Positions 1 through 7,037 of a DNA stretch of 40,356 nucleotides are shown here, in pieces. The position numbers were made by a program, and so were the translations under genes. The notes under the pieces are model-generated. The model did no database searches and was not told the DNA's origin. It was given only the letters and a program-made list of their open reading frames with translations. The stretch comes from Microbacterium sp. (lineage in GTDB: Bacteria > Actinomycetota > Actinomycetes > Actinomycetales > Microbacteriaceae). The stretch spans positions 1 through 40,356 of the forward strand of contig JAITLM010000171.1 in assembly GCA_031277885.1 (NCBI GenBank). Reading direction: 5' to 3'. Within the stretch, counting starts at the first letter, position 1. Each line of letters starts with the position of its first letter.

Positions 1-1599
1 CACGAGAACCTCGTGATCCTCGGCGACGCCGCACACACCGCGCACTTCTCGATCGGCTCCGGCACGAAGCTCGCCATGGAGGACGCGCTCGCGCTCGCCG
101 CCTGCCTGCACGAGCACGACCGCCTCGGGGACGCGCTGGACGCCTACGAGTCCGAGCGTCGCCCGGTCGTCGCCTCCACCCAGCGCGCCGCGCAGGCCTC
201 GCTCGAGTGGTTCGAGCGGATCGGCCAGTACGCGGATCAGGATCCGCTGCAGTTCTCCTTTAACCTGCTCACCCGCAGCCGGCGCATCACGCTGGACAAC
301 CTCGCCCTGCGGGATCCGGCTTTCGCCGTCGACGTGGTGCGTGGAGCGGGCTTCGCGGGCCGGACCGAGGACGAGCCGGCCATGTTCCGCCCGCACCGGA
401 TCGGCGCGCTCGCGCTGAAGAACCGCGTTGTCGTGTCGCCCATGGACATGTACTCCTCGGTCGAGGGCGTGCCCGGCGACTTCCACCTCGTGCACCTCGG
501 ATCCAAGGCCACGGGCGGCGCGGGGCTCGTCATGACGGAGATGGTCTGCGTCTCGGCCGAGGGGCGGATCACGCCGGGCTGCGGCGGCCTCTACACGGAC
601 GAGCAGCGCGATGCGTGGGGCCGGATCGTGGACTACGTGCACGGCCAGTCGACCGCGAAGATCGGCGTGCAGCTCGGCCACTCCGGCCGCAAGGGTTCCA
701 CCAGGCTCATGTGGGAGGGGATCGACGATCCGCTGCCCGAGGGCAACTGGGCGACCCTCGCGCCGTCCGCGCTGCCCTACGGCCCGGCGAACGCAGCGCC
801 GCGGGAGATCGATCGTGCCGGCATGGACCGGGTGCGCGAGGAGTTCGTCGTCGCGACCCGGCGCGCGGCCGAGGCCGGGTTCGACCTCGCCGAGCTGCAC
901 GCCGCCCACGGCTACCTCATCTCGTCGTTCCTGTCGCCGGTCTCCAACCGGCGCACGGACGAGTACGGCGGCATTCTGGAGAACCGCCTGCGCTACCCGC
1001 TCGAGGTGTTCGATGCGATGCGCACCGCGTGGCCGGCCGAACGTCCGCTCACCGTGCGCCTCTCGGCCGTGGACTGGTGCGAGGACGGCAATGAGCTCGA
1101 GGACGCGATCGAGATCGCCCGCGCGTTCATCGCGCACGGGGCGGACGCAATCGACGTGTCCTCCGGGCAGATCGCCAAGGAGGAGAAGCCGCAGTTCGGT
1201 CGCAGCTACCAGACGCCGTTCGCCGACGCGATCCGCAACCGGGTCGCCGCCGAGGCCGGGGTGAGCGTGATCGCGGTGGGCGCGGTGTCCAGCCACGACG
1301 ACGTGAACTCGATCCTGCTCGCCGGTCGCGCCGACCTCGTCGCGCTCGGCCGCACGCACCTCTGGGATCCGCAGTGGACGCTGCACGCGGCCGCGGACCA
1401 GGGCTACCGCGGGGAGGGCGCGGACTGGGTGGCGCCGTTCCGCGCCGGGTCGCGCAAGCCGCCGACCGCCCGCACCGACGCCGTGCGACCGCGGCTCTCG
1501 CTCGTCCGGGACGAGCGCGCGGGGGAGAGCGCGCCGGAGCACCGCCGGTGGATCCCGCAGCGCGAGGCCGTCGAAGCCCTCGCGCCGGTCGGGCCCTGA
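1..1599 (+). CDS. Aryl-CoA monooxygenase / ene-reductase fusion (bifunctional salicylyl-CoA 5-hydroxylase/oxidoreductase type), 3' part only
   Basis: The reading frame is open from base 1, so the gene starts before the window; 532 codons remain. Codons 1-100 are the end of an FAD aromatic hydroxylase, shown by GDAAHTAHFSIGSGTKLAMEDA, which carries the GD motif that contacts FAD ribityl. From about codon 125 (MFRPHRIGALALKNRVVVSP) an Old Yellow Enzyme-type FMN domain runs to about codon 485, with the HAAHGYLISSFLSP active-site segment and an FMN phosphate region near IAVGAVSS. The fusion order matches 2-aminobenzoyl-CoA monooxygenase/reductase and the salicylyl-CoA 5-hydroxylase family, which hydroxylate an aryl-CoA and may then reduce the ring. 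The substrate cannot be decided here. RidA and FAH-family genes follow at once, so this is probably one aromatic-degradation operon. The last 40 residues are Arg/Glu-rich and look disordered. Confidence 0.85.
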   Translation, partial: HENLVILGDAAHTAHFSIGSGTKLAMEDALALAACLHEHDRLGDALDAYESERRPVVASTQRAAQASLEWFERIGQYADQDPLQFSFNLLTRSRRITLDNLALRDPAFAVDVVRGAGFAGRTEDEPAMFRPHRIGALALKNRVVVSPMDMYSSVEGVPGDFHLVHLGSKATGGAGLVMTEMVCVSAEGRITPGCGGLYTDEQRDAWGRIVDYVHGQSTAKIGVQLGHSGRKGSTRLMWEGIDDPLPEGNWATLAPSALPYGPANAAPREIDRAGMDRVREEFVVATRRAAEAGFDLAELHAAHGYLISSFLSPVSNRRTDEYGGILENRLRYPLEVFDAMRTAWPAERPLTVRLSAVDWCEDGNELEDAIEIARAFIAHGADAIDVSSGQIAKEEKPQFGRSYQTPFADAIRNRVAAEAGVSVIAVGAVSSHDDVNSILLAGRADLVALGRTHLWDPQWTLHAAADQGYRGEGADWVAPFRAGSRKPPTARTDAVRPRLSLVRDERAGESAPEHRRWIPQREAVEALAPVGP

Positions 1600-1646
1600 G
1601 CCCTGGGTCAGACCCCCATAACGCATCCACACAGGAGGACGAGAAA

Positions 1647-2069
1647 ATGACCCGCCAGATCATCAACCCCGAAACTCTCATCGCGCCGAGCGGGTTCGCG
1701 CACGGAGTGCGCGCCGGCGAGTTCGTCTACCTCGGCGGGCAGACCGCGATGGACCGCACCGGCGCGATCGTGCCCGGGGGGATCGTCGAGCAGTTCGTGC
1801 AGGCGTTCTCGAACCTGCTCGTCACGCTCGAGGCGGCCGGCGGCACGCCCACGGATCTCGTGGACGTCACGATCTACCTCACCGACGTCGACGACTACCA
1901 GGCCCACGGCCGGGAGATCGGCCGCCGCTGGCGCGAGATGGCGGGCACCGAGTATCCGGCGATGGCGGGGATCGGCGTCACGCGGCTGTGGCAGAAGGAG
2001 GCCATGATCGAGATCCAGGGCGTCGCGCACCTCGGCGGCGCCGTGGTCGCCGACGAGGACCGGGACTGA
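1647..2069 (+). CDS. RidA family (YjgF/YER057c/UK114) enamine/imine deaminase
   Basis: 140 residues, the usual RidA length. The ATG is preceded by AGGAGG at 1633-1638. Typical features are the N-terminal GFAHGVRAGEFVYLGGQTAMD strand region, the middle FSNLLVTLEAAGGTPTDLVDVTIYLTD helix-strand, and a C-terminal YPAMAGIGVTRLWQKEAMIEIQGVA. Family members are small trimeric cytosolic enzymes that hydrolyse reactive enamines or imines to ketones; some act as 2-aminomuconate deaminase in aromatic degradation. It lies 47 bp after the aryl-CoA monooxygenase/reductase and its stop overlaps the next start (TGATG). By inference it deaminates an amino-substituted ring intermediate rather than doing general housekeeping. 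The catalytic Arg common in active RidA proteins could be the Arg in GVTRLW. Family assignment is firm, substrate unknown. Confidence 0.85.
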   Translation: MTRQIINPETLIAPSGFAHGVRAGEFVYLGGQTAMDRTGAIVPGGIVEQFVQAFSNLLVTLEAAGGTPTDLVDVTIYLTDVDDYQAHGREIGRRWREMAGTEYPAMAGIGVTRLWQKEAMIEIQGVAHLGGAVVADEDRD

Positions 2070-2896
2070 TGCGGCTCGCGACCGTCCGCGTCGATGGAGG
2101 CACTCGTGCCGCGGCCGGCGACGCCGACGGCTGGGTGCTGCTCGACGAGGCCGATGCGCAGGATCTCGTCGCCAGCGAGGGCTGGCGCGCGCGGACCGAG
2201 GCCGCGCTCCGGGAGCGGACCCGGCAGGACCTGGCCGAAGACGCCTTCGGCGTGCCGATGCCGCGACCCGCGAAGGTGTTCTGCTGCGGCCTCAACTACC
2301 GCGACCACATCCTCGAGACCGGCCGCGCCGTGCCGGAGCACCCGACGCTCTTCGCCAAGTTCGCCGACACGCTCACGGGACCGGCGGACGCGATCCGGGT
2401 GCACGACACCGTGAAGCTGGACTGGGAGGCGGAGCTGGCCGTCGTCGTCGGATCCGAGGTGCACCGCGCGGACCGTGACACGGCGGCCGCCGCGATCCTC
2501 GGCTACACGGTCGCGAACGACATCTCGATGCGGGACTGGCAGCAGCGCACCCTGCAGTGGCTGCAGGGCAAGGCGTTCGATGCCACCACGCCGATCGGCC
2601 CGTTCGTGGTCACCGCAGAGGAGCTGGATCCGAAGGCCGGACTCCGCATCACCTGCGCCGTGAACGGAGAGCCGGTGCAGGACGGGAACACCCGCGAGCT
2701 GGTCTTCGACGCCGCCGATCTCGTCTCCTACGTCTCGCAGATCACCCGGCTCCGGCCCGGCGACCTCATCCTCACGGGCACCCCGGGCGGCGTCGCGCTC
2801 GGGATGGCGGATCCGCGCTGGCTGCAGGACGGGGATGTCGTCACGACCGCGATCGAAGGGATCGGGGAGCTCCGCAACCGGATCCGGTCGGCCTAG
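2069..2896 (+). CDS. Fumarylacetoacetate hydrolase (FAH) family protein
   Basis: 275 residues starting at an ATG that shares a base with the RidA stop (TGATG at 2067-2071), so the two are translationally coupled. The FAH fold is shown by KVFCCGLNYRDHILETG, the metal-binding acidic pair in KLDWEAELAVVVG, TVANDISMRDWQ with the third metal ligand (Asp), the GKAFD segment, and a C-terminal GDLILTGTPGGVALGM. Family members use Mg2+ or Mn2+ for hydrolysis, hydration or decarboxylation of 2-oxo acids at the end of aromatic pathways (fumarylpyruvate hydrolase, 2-oxohept-3-enedioate hydratase, acylpyruvase). In this operon it probably cleaves or hydrates the ring-opened product, but sequence alone does not choose among these. 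Its TAG stop lies within a hairpin stem. Confidence 0.85.
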   Translation: MRLATVRVDGGTRAAAGDADGWVLLDEADAQDLVASEGWRARTEAALRERTRQDLAEDAFGVPMPRPAKVFCCGLNYRDHILETGRAVPEHPTLFAKFADTLTGPADAIRVHDTVKLDWEAELAVVVGSEVHRADRDTAAAAILGYTVANDISMRDWQQRTLQWLQGKAFDATTPIGPFVVTAEELDPKAGLRITCAVNGEPVQDGNTRELVFDAADLVSYVSQITRLRPGDLILTGTPGGVALGMADPRWLQDGDVVTTAIEGIGELRNRIRSA

Positions 2897-2939
2897 AGCC
2901 GAGCACGGTGCGGACCCCGGCCGGCTCTACGCGGCCGCG
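2894..2939. terminator. Hairpin between convergent FAH and rraA genes
   Basis: TAGAGCCG (2894-2901) pairs perfectly with CGGCTCTA (2932-2939). The stem begins with the TAG stop of the plus-strand gene and ends one base before the stop of the minus-strand rraA. The loop is GC-rich and long (30 nt), and there is no T-run. A shared bidirectional terminator is the likely role. Confidence 0.45.
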
Positions 2940-3404
2940 TCAGCGCTCGACGAGCACGCCGTCCTCGTCCGCGTAGAGCACCGCGCCGGGGCAGAACTCC
3001 ACGTCGCCGAAGCGCAGCATCACGTCGACCTGGCCGGTCCCGGCCTTCGCGCTCTTGCGCGGGTTCGTGCCGAGGGCCTTGACGCCCAGCGGCAGCCGGC
3101 CGATCGCCGTGCTGTCGCGGATCGCACCGTGGATGACGACGCCGGCCCAGCCGTTCGCGACGGCGCTCGCCGCGATCATGTCGCCCATGAGCGCGGTGCC
3201 GAGGGATCCGGATCCGTCGATCACGAGCACGGCTCCGTCGCCCGGCGTGGCGAGGAGATCCTTCACGAGCTGGTTGTCCTGGAAGCAGCGCACCGTGCGG
3301 ATCGGGCCCTCGAAGGCGAGGCGCCCGCCGAAGTCGCGCAGTTGCAGCGCGAGGGACTGCAGGGCGTCGCCGTGCTCGTCGTAGAGGTCTGCGGTGGAGG
3401 TCAT
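2940..3404 (-). CDS. rraA: RraA family protein (RraA-like / HMG aldolase-like)
   Basis: 154 residues, close to the 155-165 usual for RraA. The sequence carries MGDMIAASAVANGWAGVVIHGAIRD, matching the family pattern Gly-Asp followed about 20 residues later by Arg-Asp. In the class II pyruvate aldolases of this fold (4-hydroxy-4-methyl-2-oxoglutarate aldolase/oxaloacetate decarboxylase) this site binds metal and substrate. In E. coli RraA inhibits RNase E; in actinobacteria the role is unproven, and an aldolase or decarboxylase activity is as likely. The gene lies downstream of aceA in the same direction but is separated from it by a large inverted repeat, so it may have its own transcript. It converges on an aromatic-degradation operon, where a pyruvate aldolase would also fit. 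Confidence 0.8.
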   Translation of the reverse strand: MTSTADLYDEHGDALQSLALQLRDFGGRLAFEGPIRTVRCFQDNQLVKDLLATPGDGAVLVIDGSGSLGTALMGDMIAASAVANGWAGVVIHGAIRDSTAIGRLPLGVKALGTNPRKSAKAGTGQVDVMLRFGDVEFCPGAVLYADEDGVLVER

Positions 3405-3449
3405 GCGGTGGATCCTTTCATGCTTCTCCGGGAGCGTTGAGCGAGGACG

Positions 3450-3536
3450 GAGCGCCCTTCGTCTCGTCGCTGCGCTCCTCGTTCAGGGACCGGGTGGGCC
3501 GGTCCCTGAACGAGCGCGACGAGACGACGGGCGCTC
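3450..3536. repeat. Large imperfect inverted repeat between aceA and rraA
   Basis: The left arm (3450-3493, starting GAGCGCCC) and right arm (3499-3536, ending GGGCGCTC) are inverted copies. The shared blocks are TCGTCTCGTCGC and TCGTTCAGGGACCGG. The left arm has a few extra bases in the middle (around 3471-3478), leaving a small bulge. The loop is only about 5 nt. It looks like a dispersed intergenic palindrome, and it may also end aceA transcription. There is no gene in 3405-3552. Confidence 0.75.
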
Positions 3537-3552
3537 GATGACCTCTGGGGTG

Positions 3553-5148
3553 TCAGCTGAACTGGTTCATCGTGTTGTGCTGACCGCCGGCCTTGAGGGC
3601 CGCATCGCCGGCGAAGTACTCCTTGTGGTTGTCGCCGAGGTCGGATCCGGCCATGTTCTGGTGCTTGACCGTGGCGATCCCGCCGCGGATCTCCCGGCGC
3701 TGCACGCCCTTGACGTAGGCGAGCATGCCCTCGTCTCCGAAGTAGCCCTTCGCGAGGTCATCGGTCGACAGGGCGGCCGTGTGGTACGTCGGCAGGGTGA
3801 TGAGGTGGTGGAAGATCCCGGCGCGCGCGGATCCGTCGCGCTGGAACGTGCGGATCTTCTCATCGGCGAGGCGCGCGAGCTCGGTGTCGTCGTACTCGAC
3901 GCTCATGAGCGCGCCGCGGTCGTAGCCGGAGACGTCCTCGCCCTGTGCGGCCAGGAGGTCGTAGACCTGCTGGCGGAAGTTCAGCGTCCAGTTGAACGAC
4001 GGGCTGTTGTTGTAGACGAGCTTCGCATTCGGCACCTCCGCGCGGATCGCGTCGACCATGCCCGCGATCTGCTCGACGTGCGGCTTCTCGGTCTCGATCC
4101 ACAGCAGGTCCGCGCCGTTGCGCAGCGACGTGATGCAGTCGAGGACCACGCGCTCCTCGCCGGTCCCCGGACGGAACTGGTACAGGTTGCTCGCGAGGCG
4201 GCGGGGCCGCAGCAGCCGACCGTCGCGCTTGATGACCACGTCGCCGTTGCCGAGGTCGGCCTCGGAGATCTCCTCGACGTCGAGGAACGCGTTGTACCGG
4301 TCGCCCAGGTCGCCCGGCTCCTGCGAGACGGCGAGCTTCTGGGTGAGTCCCGCGCCCAGCGAGTCGGTGCGGGCGACGATGATCCCGTTGTCGATCCCGA
4401 GTTCCAGGAACGCGTAGCGGACCGCGTTGATCTTCGCGAGGAAGTCCTCGTGCGGCACGGTGACCTTGCCGTCCTGGTGGCCGCACTGCTTCTCATCCGA
4501 GACCTGGTTCTCGATCTGGATCGCGCACGCACCAGCCTCGATCATCTTCTTGGCGAGGAGATAGGTCGCCTCGGGGTTGCCGAAGCCGGCATCGATGTCG
4601 GCGATGATCGGGACGACGTGGGTCTCGTAGTCGTCGATCTGGGACTGGATGAACTCGGCCGCGGTCTCGTCTCCGGCCGCGCGCGCGGCGTCGAGCTGGG
4701 TGAAGAGCAGGTCGAGCTCGCGGGCGTCCGCCTGGCGGAGGAACGTGTACAGCTCCTCGATGAGCGCGGGCACCGCCGTCTTCTCGTGCATCGACTGGTC
4801 GGGGAGGGGACCGAACTCGGAGCGGAGCGCGGCGACCATCCAGCCGGAGAGGTACAGATAGCGCTTGTTCGTCGACTTCAAGTGCTTCTTGATCGAGATG
4901 AGCTTCTGCTGTCCGATGAAGCCGTGCCAGACGCCGAGCGACTGGGTGTACAGCGAGGAGTCGGCGTCGTACTCCTCCATGTCGCGGCGCATGATGTCGG
5001 CCGTGTACTGCGCGATCTCGAGTCCGGTGCGGAAGCGGTTCTGCGCCCGCATGCGCGCGGCGGACTCGGGGTCGATGGCGTTCCACGGGGATCCGGCCGC
5101 CGCCTTCAGCGCCTGGATGGCGTCGATGTCGTCCTGGTAGCGAGTCAT
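3553..5148 (-). CDS. aceA: Isocitrate lyase (long, KQCGH type)
   Basis: 531 residues. It cleaves isocitrate to glyoxylate and succinate, the first step of the glyoxylate shunt. The catalytic loop is SDEKQCGHQDGKV, with Cys about 222 and His about 224; other landmarks are the metal-binding region ADIDAGFGNPEATY and a C-terminal TVKHQNMAGSDLGDNHKEYFAGDAALKAGGQHNTMNQFS. Classical E. coli and many actinobacterial enzymes are about 430 residues with KKCGH. Length and the KQCGH signature match the roughly 531-residue subfamily known from Pseudomonas. Malate synthase lies 45 bp upstream on the same strand, so the two are probably co-transcribed as aceBA. RamB-type regulation is expected from the divergent regulator. 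Function is very likely. Confidence 0.95.
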   Translation of the reverse strand: MTRYQDDIDAIQALKAAAGSPWNAIDPESAARMRAQNRFRTGLEIAQYTADIMRRDMEEYDADSSLYTQSLGVWHGFIGQQKLISIKKHLKSTNKRYLYLSGWMVAALRSEFGPLPDQSMHEKTAVPALIEELYTFLRQADARELDLLFTQLDAARAAGDETAAEFIQSQIDDYETHVVPIIADIDAGFGNPEATYLLAKKMIEAGACAIQIENQVSDEKQCGHQDGKVTVPHEDFLAKINAVRYAFLELGIDNGIIVARTDSLGAGLTQKLAVSQEPGDLGDRYNAFLDVEEISEADLGNGDVVIKRDGRLLRPRRLASNLYQFRPGTGEERVVLDCITSLRNGADLLWIETEKPHVEQIAGMVDAIRAEVPNAKLVYNNSPSFNWTLNFRQQVYDLLAAQGEDVSGYDRGALMSVEYDDTELARLADEKIRTFQRDGSARAGIFHHLITLPTYHTAALSTDDLAKGYFGDEGMLAYVKGVQRREIRGGIATVKHQNMAGSDLGDNHKEYFAGDAALKAGGQHNTMNQFS

Positions 5149-5193
5149 GGTGATGTCCTTCGTTCGTGGGCGAATGGTCGGGTGCCGAGCCGG

Positions 5194-6879
5194 TCAGGCG
5201 GTCTCGACGAGGAAGCGGGAGTAGGCGGGCAGAGTGAGGAACGCGGGGAACTCGGGCTGCAGCGCCACCTCGCGGAACACGGCGGCGGCGTCTTCGAAGC
5301 GGTCCTCGGTCCCGGAGCCTGCGGAAGGGCGCGGCGTCGCGGCGAGCACCTCCGCGATCAGGCCCTCGACGTACTCGGCCGTGATGAGGGTGCCGTCCTG
5401 CGTGGACTGCCCCTGGTGGATCCACTGCCACACCTGCGAGCGGCTGATCTCGGCGGTCGCCGCGTCCTCCATGAGGTTGTCGATGGCCACGGCGCCGATC
5501 CCGCGCAGCCAGGCCTCGAGGTAGCGGATCGCCACGGAGACGTTGTCGCGCACGCCCTCGGCGGTGATCGGACGGCCGATGTGCACGTCCAGCAGATCCT
5601 CCGCGCGGACCTCGACGTCGGGGCGCTGACGGTCGAGCTGGTTGGGGCGCTCGCCGAGCACGGCGTCGAACTCGGCCTGTGCCGTCGGGATCAGGTCGGG
5701 GTGCGCGACCCAGGTGCCGTCGAATCCGTCACCGGCCTCGCGCTTCTTGTCCGCGGCGACCTTCTCGATCGCCCGGGCGGTCACCTCGGGGTCGCGGCGG
5801 TTGGGGATGAAGGCGCTCATGCCGCCGATCGCGAAGGCGCCGCGCTTGTGGCAGGTCTTCACGAGCAGCTCGGTGTAGGCGCGCATGAACGGCACCGTCA
5901 TCGTGACCTCGCTGCGGTCGGGCAGCACGAAGCGGGCGCCGCGGCCGCGGTAGTTCTTGATGATCGAGAAGATGTAGTCCCAGCGTCCGGCGTTGAGACC
6001 CGCGCAGTGCTCGCGCAGCTCGAACAGGATCTCCTCCATCTCGAACGCGGCGGGCAGCGTCTCGATCAGGACGGTCGCGCGGATCGTGCCGCGGGGGATC
6101 CCGAAGTACTCCTCGCTGAACGTGAACACGTCGTTCCAGAGCTTCGCCTCCTCGCTCGACTCGAGCTTGGCGATGTAGAAGTACGGGCCGCGGCCGGCCT
6201 CGATGAGCGCCTGCGCGTTGTGGAAGAAGTAGAGGCCGAAGTCGACCAGCGAGCCCGAGGCGTCCATGCGGCGGCCGGTGCGGTCGGTGAACTCGAGGTG
6301 CTTCTCCACGAGGTGCCAGCCGCGCGGGCGCATCACGATCGTGGGGGTCTTTTCGGCGGTGACGCGGTACTCCTTGCCGTCCTCGCTCGTGTGGGTCAGA
6401 CGGCCGCGGATCGCGTCGCGCAGCGACAGCTGCCCGCCGATCACGTTGCTCCAGGTCGGGCTCGTCGCGTCCTCCTGGTCGGCCAGCCAGACCTTGGCGC
6501 CGGAGTTCAGCGCGTTGATGGTCATCTTCGGGTCCGTCGGGCCGGTGATCTCCACGCGGCGATCCTCGAGGCCCGGGCCCGCGCCGGCGACGCGCCAGTC
6601 GGCGTCCTCGCGGATGTGCCGGGTGTCGTCGCGGAAGCGCGGGTCGTGGCCGTTGCCGATCTCGAAGCGGCGGCGCATGCGGTCGGCGAGGCGGTCGTGC
6701 CGGCGTCCGCCGAAGCGGTGGTGCAGTTCCGTGAGGAAGGCCACGGCCGCGGGCGTGAGGATCTCGCCGAAGCGGTCGTGCAGGGGGCCGGTGATGCGGA
6801 TCGCGGGACCCTCGGTGCCGGAGACGGCGGTGCCGACGGTCCGGATCGGGGCGGTCGGCGACGCGGTGGGAATGGTCAT
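5194..6879 (-). CDS. aceB: Malate synthase A
   Basis: 561 residues from an ATG at 6879 preceded by GGAGGAG on the minus strand; a further upstream in-frame ATG has no such site. It condenses glyoxylate with acetyl-CoA to give malate. Malate synthase A features seen are GPTDPKMTINALNSGAKVWLADQEDATSP (substrate/Mg region), AEKTPTIVMRPRGWHL, the TIRATVLIETLPAAFEMEEIL core with the Glu metal ligand, GAFAIGGMSAFIPNRRDPE, and the C-terminal DNLMEDAATAEISRSQVWQWI with the probable catalytic Asp-Glu region. Length fits the A form (about 530-560) and not the 720-residue G form. It is the first gene of the aceBA pair and diverges from the RamB-like regulator across 158 bp. There is an alanine/proline-rich N-terminal tail of about 20 residues. 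Confidence 0.95.
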   Translation of the reverse strand: MTIPTASPTAPIRTVGTAVSGTEGPAIRITGPLHDRFGEILTPAAVAFLTELHHRFGGRRHDRLADRMRRRFEIGNGHDPRFRDDTRHIREDADWRVAGAGPGLEDRRVEITGPTDPKMTINALNSGAKVWLADQEDATSPTWSNVIGGQLSLRDAIRGRLTHTSEDGKEYRVTAEKTPTIVMRPRGWHLVEKHLEFTDRTGRRMDASGSLVDFGLYFFHNAQALIEAGRGPYFYIAKLESSEEAKLWNDVFTFSEEYFGIPRGTIRATVLIETLPAAFEMEEILFELREHCAGLNAGRWDYIFSIIKNYRGRGARFVLPDRSEVTMTVPFMRAYTELLVKTCHKRGAFAIGGMSAFIPNRRDPEVTARAIEKVAADKKREAGDGFDGTWVAHPDLIPTAQAEFDAVLGERPNQLDRQRPDVEVRAEDLLDVHIGRPITAEGVRDNVSVAIRYLEAWLRGIGAVAIDNLMEDAATAEISRSQVWQWIHQGQSTQDGTLITAEYVEGLIAEVLAATPRPSAGSGTEDRFEDAAAVFREVALQPEFPAFLTLPAYSRFLVETA

Positions 6880-6980
6880 GATCTGTCTCCTCCGTGAGTG
6901 GATCCGGTCCGGCATCGGGAGTCTGCCGAAGCAGCCGGGGTGGCTTGAGACCACTCTGAGTGAAGATCCGGAGTCGACCA

Positions 6981-7006
6981 GACAAAACCTGGGGAGAAGT
7001 TTGGTC
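6981..7006. promoter_or_regulatory. Inverted repeat in the aceB-ramB divergent promoter region, possible RamB operator
   Basis: GACAAAAC (6981-6988) faces GTTTGGTC (6999-7006), matching at 7 of 8 positions with a 10-nt centre. It lies in the AT-richer middle of the 158-bp region between divergent aceB and the regulator gene. RamB of Corynebacterium binds an asymmetric A-rich/GTTTGCAAA-like motif; the AAGTTTGG at 6998-7005 is only loosely similar. The operator role is inferred from position and symmetry. Confidence 0.4.
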
Positions 7007-7037
7007 GGATTTCTGTTTTCGTGACAGAATCAGCGCC

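Noticed and set aside
3394..6897. Open frame of 1167 codons on the plus strand
   Set aside because: Antisense to aceA and aceB, which have clear catalytic motifs; the composition is typical of a GC shadow.
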